Of a stretch of DNA of 62,000 bases, positions 47,761 to 60,030 are shown in pieces. The stretch is from Cryptomeria japonica (lineage: Eukaryota > Streptophyta > Pinopsida > Cupressales > Cupressaceae). How positions within the stretch are numbered: the stretch's first letter is position 1; every line of letters begins with the position of its first letter. The DNA lies in contig NC_081414.1 of NCBI RefSeq assembly GCF_030272615.1, positions 663,412,938 to 663,474,937 of the forward strand, written 5' to 3'. Below the pieces are notes generated by a model. The model was given only the letters and a program-made list of their open reading frames with translations. It did no database searches and was not told the origin of the DNA. The position numbers were made by a program, and so were the translations under genes.

Positions 47761-48340
47761 TGTTAATATTATCCAATCCTGACCATTCATTGCCCTGTTT
47801 TTCCTATAAATAGAGCTCTCATTCCTCCATTTTCATATCCAAGTCTTTAGTATTAAACATAGAGATATTTTACTAAGCATCTCATCTTCATATATAGTCA
47901 TTTTATCAAGCATTTAGCCTCTCTTTGATAGAAATAATCTTAATATCAGTTTAAATAGGCATTTACATTAACACAAATAATCATGTTAGACAAGTATAAG
48001 CATGCTAGGATAGCTTTACTAATCCTTTCATCTTATCATCATATCCATGCTAGTTTAAATCATGTTAGATTTAGTATCATGCATAACTAGGAATGCATTC
48101 ATGCTAGATTGATCAATATCCCTCGTTCTCATGGTTGTCATCCCTAAGTCACTTTTCTCAATGATCTAAGAGAAAAGGCATTGGCTTGAGGGGTCTTGTG
48201 AGATAGAGAACAATGGAACATCCCTTGGGAAGTTGAGTTATTCAATATAACTCCATAACTTACACCAAGAGTCCCATTGGTGTGTGGACTAGTTTTGAAA
48301 TCACATTTTCCGTTTCATCCCCCCACTTTTTCCGCACACA
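47761..48340 (+). repeat. 5' LTR of element II, right-hand part
   Basis: It ends CGCACACA just before the PBS. A TATA box TATAAATA is at 47816-47823. The left limit is arbitrary. Confidence 0.6.
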
Positions 48341-48344
48341 TTTT

Positions 48345-48362
48345 TGGCGCCCACCATGGGGC
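48345..48362 (+). promoter_or_regulatory. Primer binding site of element II
   Basis: TGGCGCCCACCATGGGGC. The TGGCGCCCACC core is a common PBS in plant Ty3 elements. It differs from the PBS of element I. Confidence 0.8.
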
Positions 48363-48428
48363 TTAACCCCATTTATAATATCATTTTTTAATGCAGGACT
48401 AACATTGCAGGTACGCGGAAAAGCTGAG

Positions 48429-48683
48429 TTAGCGTGTTGGTGCCTTCCTTTAGCGCATCTGGGTTTTCTGTCAGCGCATACTGCTTACTGTTTAGTGCGT
48501 CAGACCCAAACCTTAACGTATACCGAAGTCATAAGAGCACATAACTATTCCTCTAGTAACAGATAAACCTTAGAGCATTGAAGCATCAGTTCAATGCATC
48601 CAAGCAACAACTTAGCGCATCGGGGTTGTCTATTAGCGCATTAGTGATTTTCTGTAGTGTGCAGGTTCTGCAGATTAGCGCAT
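48429..48683. repeat. 21-bp TTAGCGCAT array, first block
   Basis: TTAGCGCAT or a variant starts at 48429, 48450, 48471, 48492, 48513 and 48534, then after one phase slip at 48570, 48591, 48612, 48633, 48654 and 48675. Spacing is 21 bp inside each half. Only the core is conserved; the 12 bases between cores vary. Confidence 0.9.
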
Positions 48684-50191
48684 AGTAGAAATAGAGAGAA
48701 AAACATAGTTTGTAATTGAGACAGAAAGTTTGACTTGTGGAAGTTCACATTAAAATCTGAATCTTTCTGTAACTAGTGTTTTGTTGTAGGTTACTAATCT
48801 TTGTTTTGCAGGATTGGAGGATTTTGATTTTAAGGCATTTGATTATTTTCTTGTTTCTAACTTTTTCTAAGTTAGTTATTAGAAGTATTTCATTTTTCTT
48901 GTTGTTAAAAAGAATGAATTCATTTTCCTTTGGTGTTACTTAAAAAGAACAACAAAAAAATAAATCATTTTCTTGCTTTCTTAGGGAGAAAACACTTCAT
49001 TTTGGGCTATAAAAGGAACAAAGACAAAATTTATTTTTGCAAAAGTTTTAAAAATAACCTCACCATCCTTTGGTGTTTAAAAGGATCTACTTTACTTTGC
49101 ACAAGTAAAATAACCTCACTTTTAAATTCTAGACAAAGCAAAAAGAGGGAAATATTTCCCCTTTCGAATTTATATTTTGTTGACCAAAATCGCAAATTTG
49201 TTGATCAGGTTTTGATTCAAGCATTTATTTTGGAAATACACACTTTTTCTATGAGGATTTAAAAAGATCACCATGCCTTTTGGAGCAACATCTCCAAATA
49301 GAAGTTAGAAAATCATTGCCTTTGAGGATTAAAAAGAACTTGATTGCTTTGTCTCAAAAGTGGAAGGTATTTGCTCTCCCCTTAACTGGGTGACCAAAAA
49401 GCCAAACCACTCTTATGCTTTCTGTATTTCAAGTACTTAAATCCTTTAACAGGCCTGCCCTCCTGAGTTGCTCTTAGAGCGCCATTTAAATGGTCGGTGA
49501 GAGGGGAATGACGTAAGTGGGAAATGACTTTATCGCCAAGAGTTACAACCCACTATAATCAAAAGTGGAGGTTGACGAAAGTCCCTTCAACGGTTTTTCT
49601 CAGTGATTATCCTTCCTCCAGTATCTTTTCGATACGTAAATCCTTTGTTCTAAAGGTTGGGAAGCCTCCCAAGGGAGTTTATCACTGAAGACCAAATAGG
49701 AAGCTTGATTACGAACTTTAGCAATAGAAACCTTGAGCTGAGTCAGTATCCAAACATCTTTAATATCATAGTGCAAGGGTGGGGAAGAATCTGCCCCCAA
49801 GATCATTCACCATATATCTCCCAAGATAACTACCCAATTGTGAAGCAATTCATTTTGGGTTAATTTCTGGCAAAAGGCAAAAAAATGGGCGCCCCCTAAG
49901 GGGTGACACGACTGTTTGAGATGACAGAGTATCGAGACTAGTGGGCTATGATATTGTTGATGAACCTTGAATAAAGAGTCTATTTGATTTGTCTTCTTTA
50001 TATCCAAACCTATGAAAACATTGGGGATTTGAACACATCCTCGCAGAACATACACTATCTATTAGCGTAGGCAAAATTGGTTGTCTCTTTCATGATGTGT
50101 TTTCAATTTATATTTTTAAAAAATTATCCATCAAAATCAAACAAGTGTTAAAAATTTCCAAAAAGACCAAAAACAGAGCAATCAGGATAGT
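48684..50191. other. Leader of element II between the two arrays
   Basis: No domain recognised. Frames such as 48930-49262 are AT-rich and of chance type. Confidence 0.6.
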
Positions 50192-50555
50192 TTAGCGCAT
50201 AAGAGAAACTTCTTAGCACATCTGAAGCATTATCTAGCGTGTACCAACCCAACCTTAGCGCTTTTATTCATCAAACTAGCACATAACACTTATCATTCTT
50301 GATAAACATTTCACTAGCACTTCTGGATACCATATTAGCGCTTTCAAGCATCAGTCTAGTGCATTGGGGGCAAACCTTAGCGCGTTGAGTCTAAACTTTA
50401 GAGGGTATTCATGACATATCGACACATAATCATCTTGATCAGAACAAATTTCAAAACTCTGAGTTAGCGCATAGCACAGGTAGCTTAGTGCATAGGGGAC
50501 TTTAAATAGTGCATCTAGATCATACATTACGCATCTAGTCTTTGTTTTAGCGCAT
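50192..50555. repeat. 21-bp TTAGCGCAT array, second block
   Basis: Cores at 50192, 50213, 50234, 50255, 50276, 50314, 50335, 50356, 50377, 50398, 50419, 50464, 50485, 50506, 50526 and 50547. Most steps are exactly 21 bp. Perfect TTAGCGCAT cores are at 50192, 50464 and 50547; others carry TTAGTGCAT, CTAGCACAT or TTAGCGCTT. The core reads Leu-Ala-His in one frame, but stops occur nearby. Confidence 0.9.
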
Positions 50556-50959
50556 GGGTAAAACTTAGAAAAACAGAGAGTAAACCAAGCAATTTTTGAA
50601 AATTTTATCATCAGCCTTGAATACCCTTTTGGATCCTTAGTCAAACTTACGAATCAAAATTTGAACCAAAACATCAGAGAAAATATTCCAACAATCAAGC
50701 AAGCATCCTTATAATAACAATTGTCGAATCTAAAACTAGTTAGAGATAAGACTTTATCCAAACAAAATCAGGTAGTACCATCACATTGATCAAAAGGTTC
50801 GCCAACTAAATAGATTCTATCAACCAAACCTACCTAGTTTAAACTTAAGTCGTCAAATCGAGTATCCATATTAGGAAACTCTTATCCATATCATTTGACG
50901 CACTTTGTTGTGGAGGCGAATCTAAACCTTTACTCGATAAAGTAGGCTTAATTTTTCAA

Positions 50960-53191
50960 ATGAAGTATCCTAATCCAAACAAATCAAAGGAAACTATTGA
51001 TCACTTGTGTATGACTACTCCTCATATTTTGAGAAGAAAAAGTCTTCATAACAAAACTGAATTGAAGAAGCCCCAACCTAGTTCTAAGACACTTGCAAAA
51101 CAAAATAAGTTTCTCTACATAAATCGTCAACTCTTCAAATCACATCGCGCCTTTCTCCATCATATGCAGTTGTATCTTAAAGGCAAATAAAAATGAATTT
51201 GACGAAGAACCATTAAAAAGTAGAGCCTTTTGCCAAAAATCAGCATTCAATCAACACTTGAATCGTGGAGGAAAGATCAACCCCGCTTTCTTCCCACAAG
51301 TCTGCATCACTTATAACATAGCTCAATTTGAACCACCAACCCTTGAACAAGTAGAAGAGGAGTTTGTTCCTTTTGTCACATAAAGCTTCTACTAGATGCC
51401 CGTTGTCACTTGCTCTCAACGAAACAAGCAAAGAAAACCACAAACAGAGTCTAGTATGGTCGAAGATTATCAAACCCTTTTGATTATGCTGATCTGGGAG
51501 AAACAAAGATCACTGAGGAGATTCTTCAAGAATGTCAAGAAAACCCCTCATTCCAAAAACTTATGGAAAGACTCATAGAAGCCGACAAAGAAAAATGCAT
51601 GCTCATGCTAACAAGAAAAGGAGTTAGGCTTCCTGAAAACTTTGATACTGAAATCTTTAGGACAAGGTCTCGAAATTACACTTATCAAGAGCAACAGAGA
51701 GAAGAGCAAACACATGACCCTGAAAACATACTTGAACAACAAAACATACCTGAACAACATAACATACCTGAACACACACATGCTTGAACTAGGGATAATG
51801 AAAGAGAAGAAGCTTTCCCTCGACAAACAAATGCACCCATGGTTGCTCTTACACAACAAATTCAAATGTTGCAAAGACAAATGCAGGACATGCAACAGGG
51901 GACCACAATGTGATACTCCTTAAATGAAATTTGTCCTTACCCCTTTGACAGGAGATTAAACATGATACCTTTTCCCCCGAATTTAGATATACCCAAATAC
52001 TATAAATATGATGGTAAGAGTGATCCCCGCGATCATGTTCAGTAATTTTGTACCATGAGCCTTGAATTTGCTCATGATGACACTTATTTGATGAGGCTAT
52101 TCCCAAGAAGTTTGGGAGGGAAAACAATGGAGTGGTTGTCTAAACTTACACCTCCCATTAGATCCTTTGATGAGTTGGTAAATAAATTTATCACACAATA
52201 CTCCTACAATATTCAACAGGCGATCACCATATTGGATGTATTTAATACCAAACAGAAAAACAATGAAACGTTCATGGTGTTTCTTCAATGTTGGAGACCT
52301 ATGGTTTAGAGATATCCTCGAGATGTACATGAAAAAGAAAAAATGGAAATCTTTATCGACAATCTAAATAGTGAGATGAGTTATCTACTCAAGCTCCAGT
52401 GCATACCATCTTTTACCAAGTTGATCGAAAATGGAATCCAAGTAGAGGAAGCATGCATCAAAAAAGGGACATTGAATTTCTTCAAAGAAGGAACTAATTC
52501 ATCCAACTCTCACTTTAACAACCAAAACAACAACAACAACACTTTAGACAAATCCAGATTCTAGACTAGAAACAAAAATGTTGTTAATGAGGGAGGAACT
52601 GATGCTAATGATATGAAGTCCTTATCAGGTAATCCGCAAGCTACCAAGAATCAAAAGGGTATTAACCAAAGCACTAACACTTATCCACAAAATACCAATC
52701 AGGGACCTTCAAATACAAACACCAACAAAAATACCCAAGGTAACAAAACTAATCGAGGAACTAATCCAAATCCAAGGGGTAACACCAACAATTTCCCAAA
52801 TAGACGCATCTACACACCATTGGGGAAATTCTTAGAATCAACATTCTGAGAACTGCTGGCAAACAAGATTATCACATTGCCAGCCATAAACAATTTCAAA
52901 CCCCAGATCAAACCACCTTGGTGGAATGACACGCATTTCTGTGATTTTCATCAAAACAAAGGACATCACACAAATGATTGCATGAGGCTTAAAAACATTT
53001 TTCAAGACATGATCGATAGAGGTGGTTTAATGGTTGATGGTCTCAAAATGAGTGGTGATCATGAGGCCTTTAAAAATCCTCTTCCAAATTACAACAAGGA
53101 AGGAGCTTCATCATCAAATGATACACGGGGAGCTCACATAAATCACCTGTACAACAACACTATCAATCACATATCAACAAAGGATAATTAG
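50960..53191 (+). pseudogene. Gag of element II
   Basis: The ATG at 50960 (context TCAAATGAAG) begins a basic N-terminus. After a frameshift near 51188 comes FFPQVCITYNIAQFEPPTLE, a Gln/Glu-rich helical part (51480-51900), and then the Retrotrans_gag capsid domain: FPPNLDIPKYYKYDG, MRLFPRSLGGKTMEWLSKL and FDELVNKFITQYSY (about 51970-52310). A Asn/Thr-rich linker leads to a zinc knuckle of form C-x2-H-x4-H-x4-C at 52940-52981. Stops are at 51788, 51911, 52042, 52306, 52562 and 52846. It would form the virus-like particle. Confidence 0.85.
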
Positions 53192-54349
53192 ATAAATGTC
53201 ATAAAAATCAAAGACATGCAAGACCATACATCAATTAATGTGACAACCAGAGCTCAAAAATATGTCTTGAAAGTGCATAAGTCAACATCGACCACTATCC
53301 CCAAGACTCAATATGATTTGGTAAGTCAATTGTGGTGAACTCCTACTTAGATATCCATACTCGAGTTGCTCAAACTCTCACCAAAATACAAGGACATATT
53401 GGAACAAACACTAGTTGAAACAAATGTACCTCAAGATCTGGATATTGATAGATTTCAAGCCATAGTGGCTCACATGACAGGGCCTCATAATCTCACCTTT
53501 TCCGAACATGATAATATCTCTTTGAGTCATTCACATAATACTCCCCTTCATATTGAAGTCTTAGTCTACAAAAATTGAGTTAAAAGAGTATTAATAGATG
53601 GAGGAGCGGGTCTCAATATCTGTACCTTAAAACTTATCTATGCATTAGGCTTCCCTGAACAGTCTATTTATCCACACAAAAAGATCACCATAAAGGCATA
53701 TGATGATCAAGAAAGAACATCCAAAAGAACAGTGATACTACCTATTCAGGTAGGACTGATACAAAGAGACACTATGTGCCAAGTCTTAGACATAGACTTA
53801 ACATACAATATTTTATTGGGTCATCCTTGGATACATGAAATGCAAGAGGTACCGTCAATTTATCATCAATGTGTCAAATTCCCATATAATGGGAAGGAGA
53901 TTTCCATATCGGCTAACAATAACCCCTTTCAACATTGCAATGCTATGGGGGCAACCCAAGACAACTTGGTTCCACATAGCAGGGAAGCTCAAACTTCCTC
54001 AACATTAGATCATCATCAAGAAAAGCTCAAATCTTTATCAATAGATTTCAAACAAAAGATGAAAATCAAAGAGCAAGGCATGGGAGAATACTGTTTTGAA
54101 CCCATGTGTCTATCCAAATTGCCAGCATCACCAAAATATCATGGGCAACCTTCTGCATCGACAAATCAAGAGACACAACCCATCACCAAGTTTGATGGCA
54201 AGTTTATTCAATTGGTCACCCTAGCACATGAATTAGAAGAGAAAGACATCCTTAGCTGGCTATACAAGGATGAGGGAGAAGACATAGCTACTACTTTGGA
54301 GGTAGCCATACCAACACAACAATATGGAAAAGGATTACTGATCATGTAA
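53192..54349 (+). pseudogene. Aspartic protease region of element II
   Basis: The lead-in YDLVSQL, ISILELLKLSPKYKD and NVPQDLD matches element I. After a TGA at 53576-53578 comes VKRVLIDGGAGLNICTLKL, with the catalytic Asp at 53597-53599 in a D-G-G context. NILLGHPWIHEMQEVPS then closes the domain. The frame remains open to 54349 through a low-complexity linker. Confidence 0.8.
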
Positions 54350-54352
54350 TGG

Positions 54353-54480
54353 ATGGGATACAATGGCAAAGGACCTATTGGCAAGCGTCAAGAAGGCATT
54401 GCAGAACCATTGGACCCTCCTTCATAGTTCTCTCGAGACAAAACAAGACTGGGATATGGACACAACATACCCCCAAGGCA
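54353..54480 (+). pseudogene. G-patch-like segment, element II
   Basis: MGYNGKGPIGKRQEGIAEPL, then a TAG, then TRLGYG: the glycine pattern of a G-patch, between protease and RT as in element I. Confidence 0.55.
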
Positions 54481-55410
54481 AAAGCAAAATAAATATCAAA
54501 AACCTCAGTGGAAAGAAAAGAAGAAATACAATGAGGACTCATGGCAAGAGGCACTAAACCAAGCAACATAAACAATAAGGAAAGAGTGAGAACAACATGA
54601 AAAAGAGAAACGACAAGAAGAATCAATCATTCAAAAAGAAGAAACAACTTATGAGGAAGTACACCATGTTCAGGAACCTATTCAAAACAAGGCAGAATCA
54701 CCTTATGAAGAAATCACTCCTCCTCAAGAAGAAATAGTGTATGAACAAATGCAAAGAGTACAAGAAAATTATAATTTAGAATCAGAGAAAACTACCAAAC
54801 TGGTATCAATTATCAAGGATCTCTTTTCACCTGACAACATACCTGTCAACAACACTGAAAGGCTCTGGGACAATACTTCTGAAACTGATTCTAATGACTA
54901 TGAATGGGGCAGCTATTCAAATGTTACTGGAGATGTTCCCGAAGGTGCTATTCATACACCCCTTTCTCAGGAAGGACAAGGCACAAAGTCTAGATTACTT
55001 GAATTTGGTCCACAACATATCTACGAAGCTCAGGAAAATGAGAAGCGACACTATGAGCAAGTCTACGCGGAAGATGATACCATCGAAGACCTTGATAATA
55101 TCATTAACTTAACCAATATCCTAGACAACCTTAATGATACCTCTATCATGACACTTACCACAACCAACCTCGGCCCACCAAATGACTCTTTACCCTCGTA
55201 TTTCCTGATCTCATAGACTGGGATGAACCTGAACACCATGAAATACCTATTTTCCTAGATGATGAATCCATTGTCCATTACCTATGTACCGTCAACCTAA
55301 AAATAGACTCTACCAGCAAACAAAATAATGATATCTACAATCGAGAGGGTGCCAAGTCTCTTAGTCGCAAAAATGAAAGAAATAAAGGATCTAATGCTGA
55401 AAACTAGTCA
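54481..55410 (+). pseudogene. Acidic linker between protease and RT, element II
   Basis: Glu-rich and Asp-rich open frames (54560-54736 and 54737-55216) without a known fold. They include ETTYEEVHHVQEP-like repeats and NINLTNILDNL-type segments. Its place corresponds to 12795-13200 of element I. Confidence 0.5.
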
Positions 55411-56600
55411 ATGGTAGTACTAGATCACAAAAAAGTCAAAATAAAGGATGCATATGAGGATGAAAACCTTTTTAAGGCACCTACGGATGAGAGACTTGAA
55501 ACTCTTCCTGAACACTATCAGGAGCGATCAATCATATTGATTGAGCCAACTCCATCAATCAACATTGGTACAAAACAAGTAGCTAAAAACATACACCTAG
55601 CAGAATCTCTGACAAAAGAGGAAAAACCAGAGTTTATCAGATTCTTCAAAGAAAAGAAAATCAATTTTGCTTGGTCCTATGCTGATATGCCCAAAATAGA
55701 TCCAAACTTAATCATGCATCATTTATCTATTGCTCCAGGAGCTAATCCAGTCAAGCAAAAGTTAAGAAAGATGAATCCGCATGTAACATTAATGGTCAAA
55801 GATGAACTAAAGAAGTTATTAGACATCGGATTTATTTGACCTATAGACTATGCTGAATGGATTTCAAACATTGTGCTAGTTTCAAAACCAGATGGAGGCA
55901 TTAGAATATGCATAGATTTTAGAGATGTTAACAAATCTTGTCCAAAGGATGATTTTCCTTTGCCCAGCATAGACATAATTGTAGACCTCACAACAGGTCA
56001 TGCAATGTTGTAATGGACGGTTTCTCTGGCTATAATCAAATCAAGATAGCTCCAAAGGATCAAGATAAAAGAACGTTCACCCATCCTTGGGGAACGTATT
56101 GTTGGAATGTCATGCCTTTTGGCTTGAAGAATGCTAGGGCAACTTATCAAAGAGCAATGACGACAATCTTTCATGATATGACGCATACCTTCATGGAGGA
56201 CTATGTGGATGATTTACTAGCTAAGTCATTCACCTGGGCAGAATATCTGGGCATATTAGATAAAATCTTTCAAAGATTGGAGAAATTCCAAGTCAGACTA
56301 AATCCTAAGAAGTGTGTCTTTGGGGTAACATCAGGAAAATTATTAGGCTACATTGTGTTAGCAAAGGGCATTGAAGTAGATCCAGCGAAGGTACAAGCCA
56401 TCATGGAGATGCCACCTACCAAGAACATTAGTCAAATCAAATCTCTACAAGGACGACTATAGTCTATCAGGCGATTCATAGCCCAGTTAGCAGATAAAAG
56501 TTTACCATTCAATCATTTGCTATATTAGAACATACCATTCAGATGGGAAGCCAAGTGTGCAAAATCATTCTATCAAATCAAACAATATCTAATGAATCTA
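55411..56600 (+). pseudogene. Reverse transcriptase of element II
   Basis: INFAWSYADMPKIDP, KQKLRKMNPH, GGIRICIDFRDVNKSCPKDD, MDGFSGYNQIKIAPKDQDK (motif A Asp), CWNVMPFGLKNARATYQRA and the catalytic YVDD at 56202-56213, intact. RLNPKKCVFGV, GKLLGYIV and IKSLQGRL follow. A TGA near 55837, a frameshift near 56010 that removes part of motif A, and a TAG at 56460 break it. Confidence 0.88.
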
Positions 56601-56990
56601 CCAGTTCTAGTACCACTACTAGCAGGGAAGCCACTTATTCTCTACATATCAACAACAAACATATCATTGGGGGCACTGTTAGCACAAGAAGATCAAGAAG
56701 GCAAGGAACGAGCTATATATTACATCAGTAGAACATTAAACGGATATGAGTTGAATTACACATTCATTGAGAAGGCTTGTTTACCTGTGGTATTCACCTC
56801 TCAAAATTTTTGACATTACATGCTAGCTCACACAATCAAGCCAGTAGAAAAAATTGACCCTCTCAAGTATTTACTTAGCAAATCAGCTCTTACAGGCAGA
56901 TTAGCTAAATGGGTCATGATTCTCAGTGAGTTTCATATCCAATACACAGGGCACTGGGCTATCAAGGGACAAGTAATTGCAGATCAATTA
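56592..56990 (+). pseudogene. First, degenerate RNase H and connection, element II
   Basis: LYISTTNISLGALLAQEDQE, ERAIYYISRTLNGYELNYT and EKACLPVVF, then a TGA at 56812, then MLAHTIKPVEKIDPLKYLLSK. The usual first catalytic Asp is absent (ISTTN). Loss of activity here together with a second RNase H is a known feature of Tat elements. Confidence 0.8.
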
Positions 56991-57039
56991 GCTGAAGCAC
57001 CACTACCAGATAAGCAACCAATGAAGGTAGAATTTCCAG

Positions 57040-57569
57040 ATAGGGATGTCCTTACTATTACACCCAAGCAATGGACCCTGTACTTTGACGGTTCCTACAA
57101 TCAACATGGCTTAGGTAATGACATCTTGTTCATCACTCTTGGAGGGCACACCATTCCAAGATCATATAGACTCATGTTTCCATGCACCAATAACATTGTT
57201 GAGTATGAAGCACTGGTCACAAGAATCAAATTGACCGTAGAATGGAGAATCATGGAATTAAAGGTCTATGAAGATTCCCAATTGGTTATAAATCAGATCA
57301 ACAATGAATTTCAGACAAAGGATGACAAGCTGCTGCCATACAAAAGAATGGTGGATGAATTCAAACAATATTTTGTACACATCACCTTCGAGCAAATACC
57401 AAGGTTGGACAATAGAGTGGCCGATGCAATGGCTACTATCGCTTCACTATTACAAATTCCAGATCAACAGAGTCGTTATGAGTTCCTGGTAGAGCAATTG
57501 TTTTCCCCAGCCTATGACAATTTTGAATCCCACGTTATCTATGCCTCAATCAGTTCAGACTCTCCTTGA
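57040..57569 (+). pseudogene. Second RNase H of element II
   Basis: WTLYFDGSYNQHGLGNDI (Asp 1 at 57087-57089), CTNNIVEYEALVT (Glu), VYEDSQLVINQI (Asp 2) and NRVADAMATIASL (Asp 3). All four acidic residues are present and the domain is open from end to end, one of the best preserved pieces in the window. The Gly-Gly loop of the family is eroded. Confidence 0.85.
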
Positions 57570-58824
57570 TATAGGACAATCTATGAGTACCTTAAAACCA
57601 ATACCCTACCCATTGACCTATCTCATAATAAAAAAACACAACTTTATCTGGCAAGCCGCCCATTATACCTTAACTGCTGATACCCTTTACCGTCGAGGTC
57701 TAGATGGTACTCTTCTTCGTTGCCTTGATCATCATGAATCTGACTCTGGTTTACACAAGCTTCAAGAGGGTATCTATGGCATGCATTCAAGTGGTCCTAC
57801 TCTTGCTAAAAAACTTCTGAGAATGGGATATTACTGGCTGACAATGGAGAAAGACTCTTATCAATTTGCAAAGAAATGTCCTAAGTTCCAAATCCATGGC
57901 AACCTTATCCATGCACCAACATAGGAATTGCAGCCATTTAAAACATCTTGGCCTTTCTGTTAGTGGGGACTTGATTTAATAGGGAAAATACATCCTTCCT
58001 CTTCAAATGGACACAAGTTCATTATCATTGCAACAATGTATTTTGCAAAATGGATTGAAGTAGTCCCAATGGCCACATTAACTAGAAAGAAAATTGCCTC
58101 ATTTATTCTCAATTATCTAATTTGTAGATATGGCATCCCCACTTCTATTATCACCGACAACGGTCATCCTTTCAAAAATCAGGATGTATGAGAATTATGT
58201 GAATGATTCCAAATACAACATCATTTCTCTACACCTTACTACCCACAGGGGAATGGTCAAGCAGAGGCATCAATTAAAATAATATTGAAAATCCTAAAGA
58301 AGACAGTAAATGATGCAAGTAAGGATTGGCATGTACAACTCAATCCGACACTCTAGGCATACAAGAATAGCATCCAGACACCTACAGGAGCTATGCCATA
58401 TTCATTGGTGTATGGGTCAGAAGCAATTTTACCTCTTGAGGTAGAAATTCCATCACCCAGAGTATCTTTAAAAGGCCTCATTCCAGATGAGGAGTATCGG
58501 GTCAACAAATTGCAAGAACTAGAGCTTCTAGATGAAAAATGACAACATGCCTATAATCACCTCAAAGCATACCAGCAGTGCATGTGTAGAAGCTACAACC
58601 ACAAAGTCATTCCTAGGATTTTTAAAATCAACAATCTTGCACTCAAAGAAAATCCCAGAAATCAACAAGATCGAGAAAAGAAGGGGAAGTTTGAACCTAA
58701 CTGGTTGGGTCCCTATGTTCTCATATCAACCTATGGATCAAGTGCCTATCAACTTACAACTTCAGAGGACGATGTGCTTGACAAACCAACCAACAAAATC
58801 CATCTGAAGAAATTCTATACTTGA
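57570..58824 (+). pseudogene. Integrase of element II
   Basis: Zinc-binding part: YGMHSSGPTLAKKLLRMGYYW and CPKFQIHGN; the first His and the last Cys are replaced (Gln and Phe). Core: GLDLIGKI (Asp 1 near 57969), IITDNGHPFKN (Asp 2 at 58155-58157) and GNGQAEASIK (Glu at 58264-58266), so the triad is complete. The C-terminal part has GKFEPNWLGPYVL and KIHLKKFYT. It ends at TGA 58822-58824. Stops near 57922, 57961, 58189 and 58540. Confidence 0.88.
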
Positions 58825-59783
58825 GTGGTCTAATGCACAGAAAAAGTGAAAAATACAAAAAAATACAAAAATCAGAAAAATAACAAAAAGTTGCAATAAA
58901 AACAAGTGGTGAAAACCTGGAAACAGATGCTATTTGTTAGGGAAAAACTCCTCTATCTATCATTACTCATATATTTTTCATCCAAAGTCAAAGCTAATGA
59001 CCATCACCCAACATTTTTCATGCAACATTCTCCTAGACACACTTAGCATAGTCACTATCCTTACTTATCTGAAGATCAGTTCATCATATCCAACCATGGC
59101 TTGGTAATCACTGTACATATCCACATTAATCGGTATCTATAGCTAGGGGCAACATTCCTCTGACTTCAAACATTCCAACAAAAAGCAAACATGAATCACA
59201 ACACACCAAGAAAATCCTGTCAACAACAATTCAACAGTCGAGAAAATAAAACACTGATCCAATTAACGACTTCAACACACACATGATGAATGATTTTCTG
59301 AAATATAATTTGTTTACATCTCGCATGAAGTTTTGACTATTTTGCACTTTAATTTTTTAAATCATTGGATCTCCTTAATTTCTCAACGATGCATCGAGCT
59401 AGAGAAAGTAGACGGGGAGTCTGATATTTTTTTGTTTTTTGTCTGTGAGGCGATCACTTGTAGTGTGCAAATTTTGTCTTGAGACGTGATTAGAAACATA
59501 TCACTGAAGACATTGTTCCACTTTGCGCATACAAATGGTTCAATCTTGTCTGTTTATACACAAGCAACACTCAGGTTGTCTTAGGTTTAATTATACCTAG
59601 ACGCTTGTGTCATCTTGCAATATCAAAATCCATGTACGTTCTACTCAGGTCATTATGGTTCAATTATACCATTATGCTTATATAAAATTCCAACATATCA
59701 AAATCTCAATGATGATAAACCAAAACAAAGCAAAAAAATGTGACTACACAGGAATGACAACGAGTATAAGAGGGTGATCAATT
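58825..59783. other. Spacer after integrase, element II
   Basis: Begins with an A-rich run (58840-58900). No gene seen. Confidence 0.6.
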
Positions 59784-59890
59784 AGTTGCATATCATTTTA
59801 AATCTTGCATTAAGTTGCATATCATTTTAAATCTTGCATTAGTTGCATATCATTTTAAAATCTTGCATTTAGTTGTGTATCATTTTAATC
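59784..59890. repeat. 28-30 bp tandem repeat, 4 copies
   Basis: AGTTGCATATCATTTTAAAT with TCTTGCATT starts at 59784, 59813, 59841 and 59871. Confidence 0.85.
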
Positions 59891-60030
59891 TCACATCATT
59901 ATCATTATCATACATCTCATTTTCAAGATACATCTCACATTATTATCATTATCATACATCTCATTTTCAAGATACATCTCACATAATTATCATTCTCATA
60001 CATCTCATTTTCAAGATACATCTCACAAAT
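59890..60030. repeat. 44-bp tandem repeat, 3 copies
   Basis: TACATCTCATTTTCAAGATA starts at 59911, 59955 and 59999. The spacer 60031-60296 is AT-rich and empty. Confidence 0.9.

Noticed and set aside
48282-48566. Plus-strand 94-codon frame with Leu-Ala-His units
   Set aside because: It crosses the LTR end and PBS, so it cannot be a genuine start. The repeats are better treated as the 21-bp array.
48429-50555. CRISPR-like regular repeats
   Set aside because: Cores of 9 bp with 12-bp variable spacers in a plant retroelement leader do not fit CRISPR repeat or spacer sizes.
50351-50644. Minus-strand 97-codon frame over the second array
   Set aside because: Openness follows from the 21-bp period, a multiple of three; no known domain.
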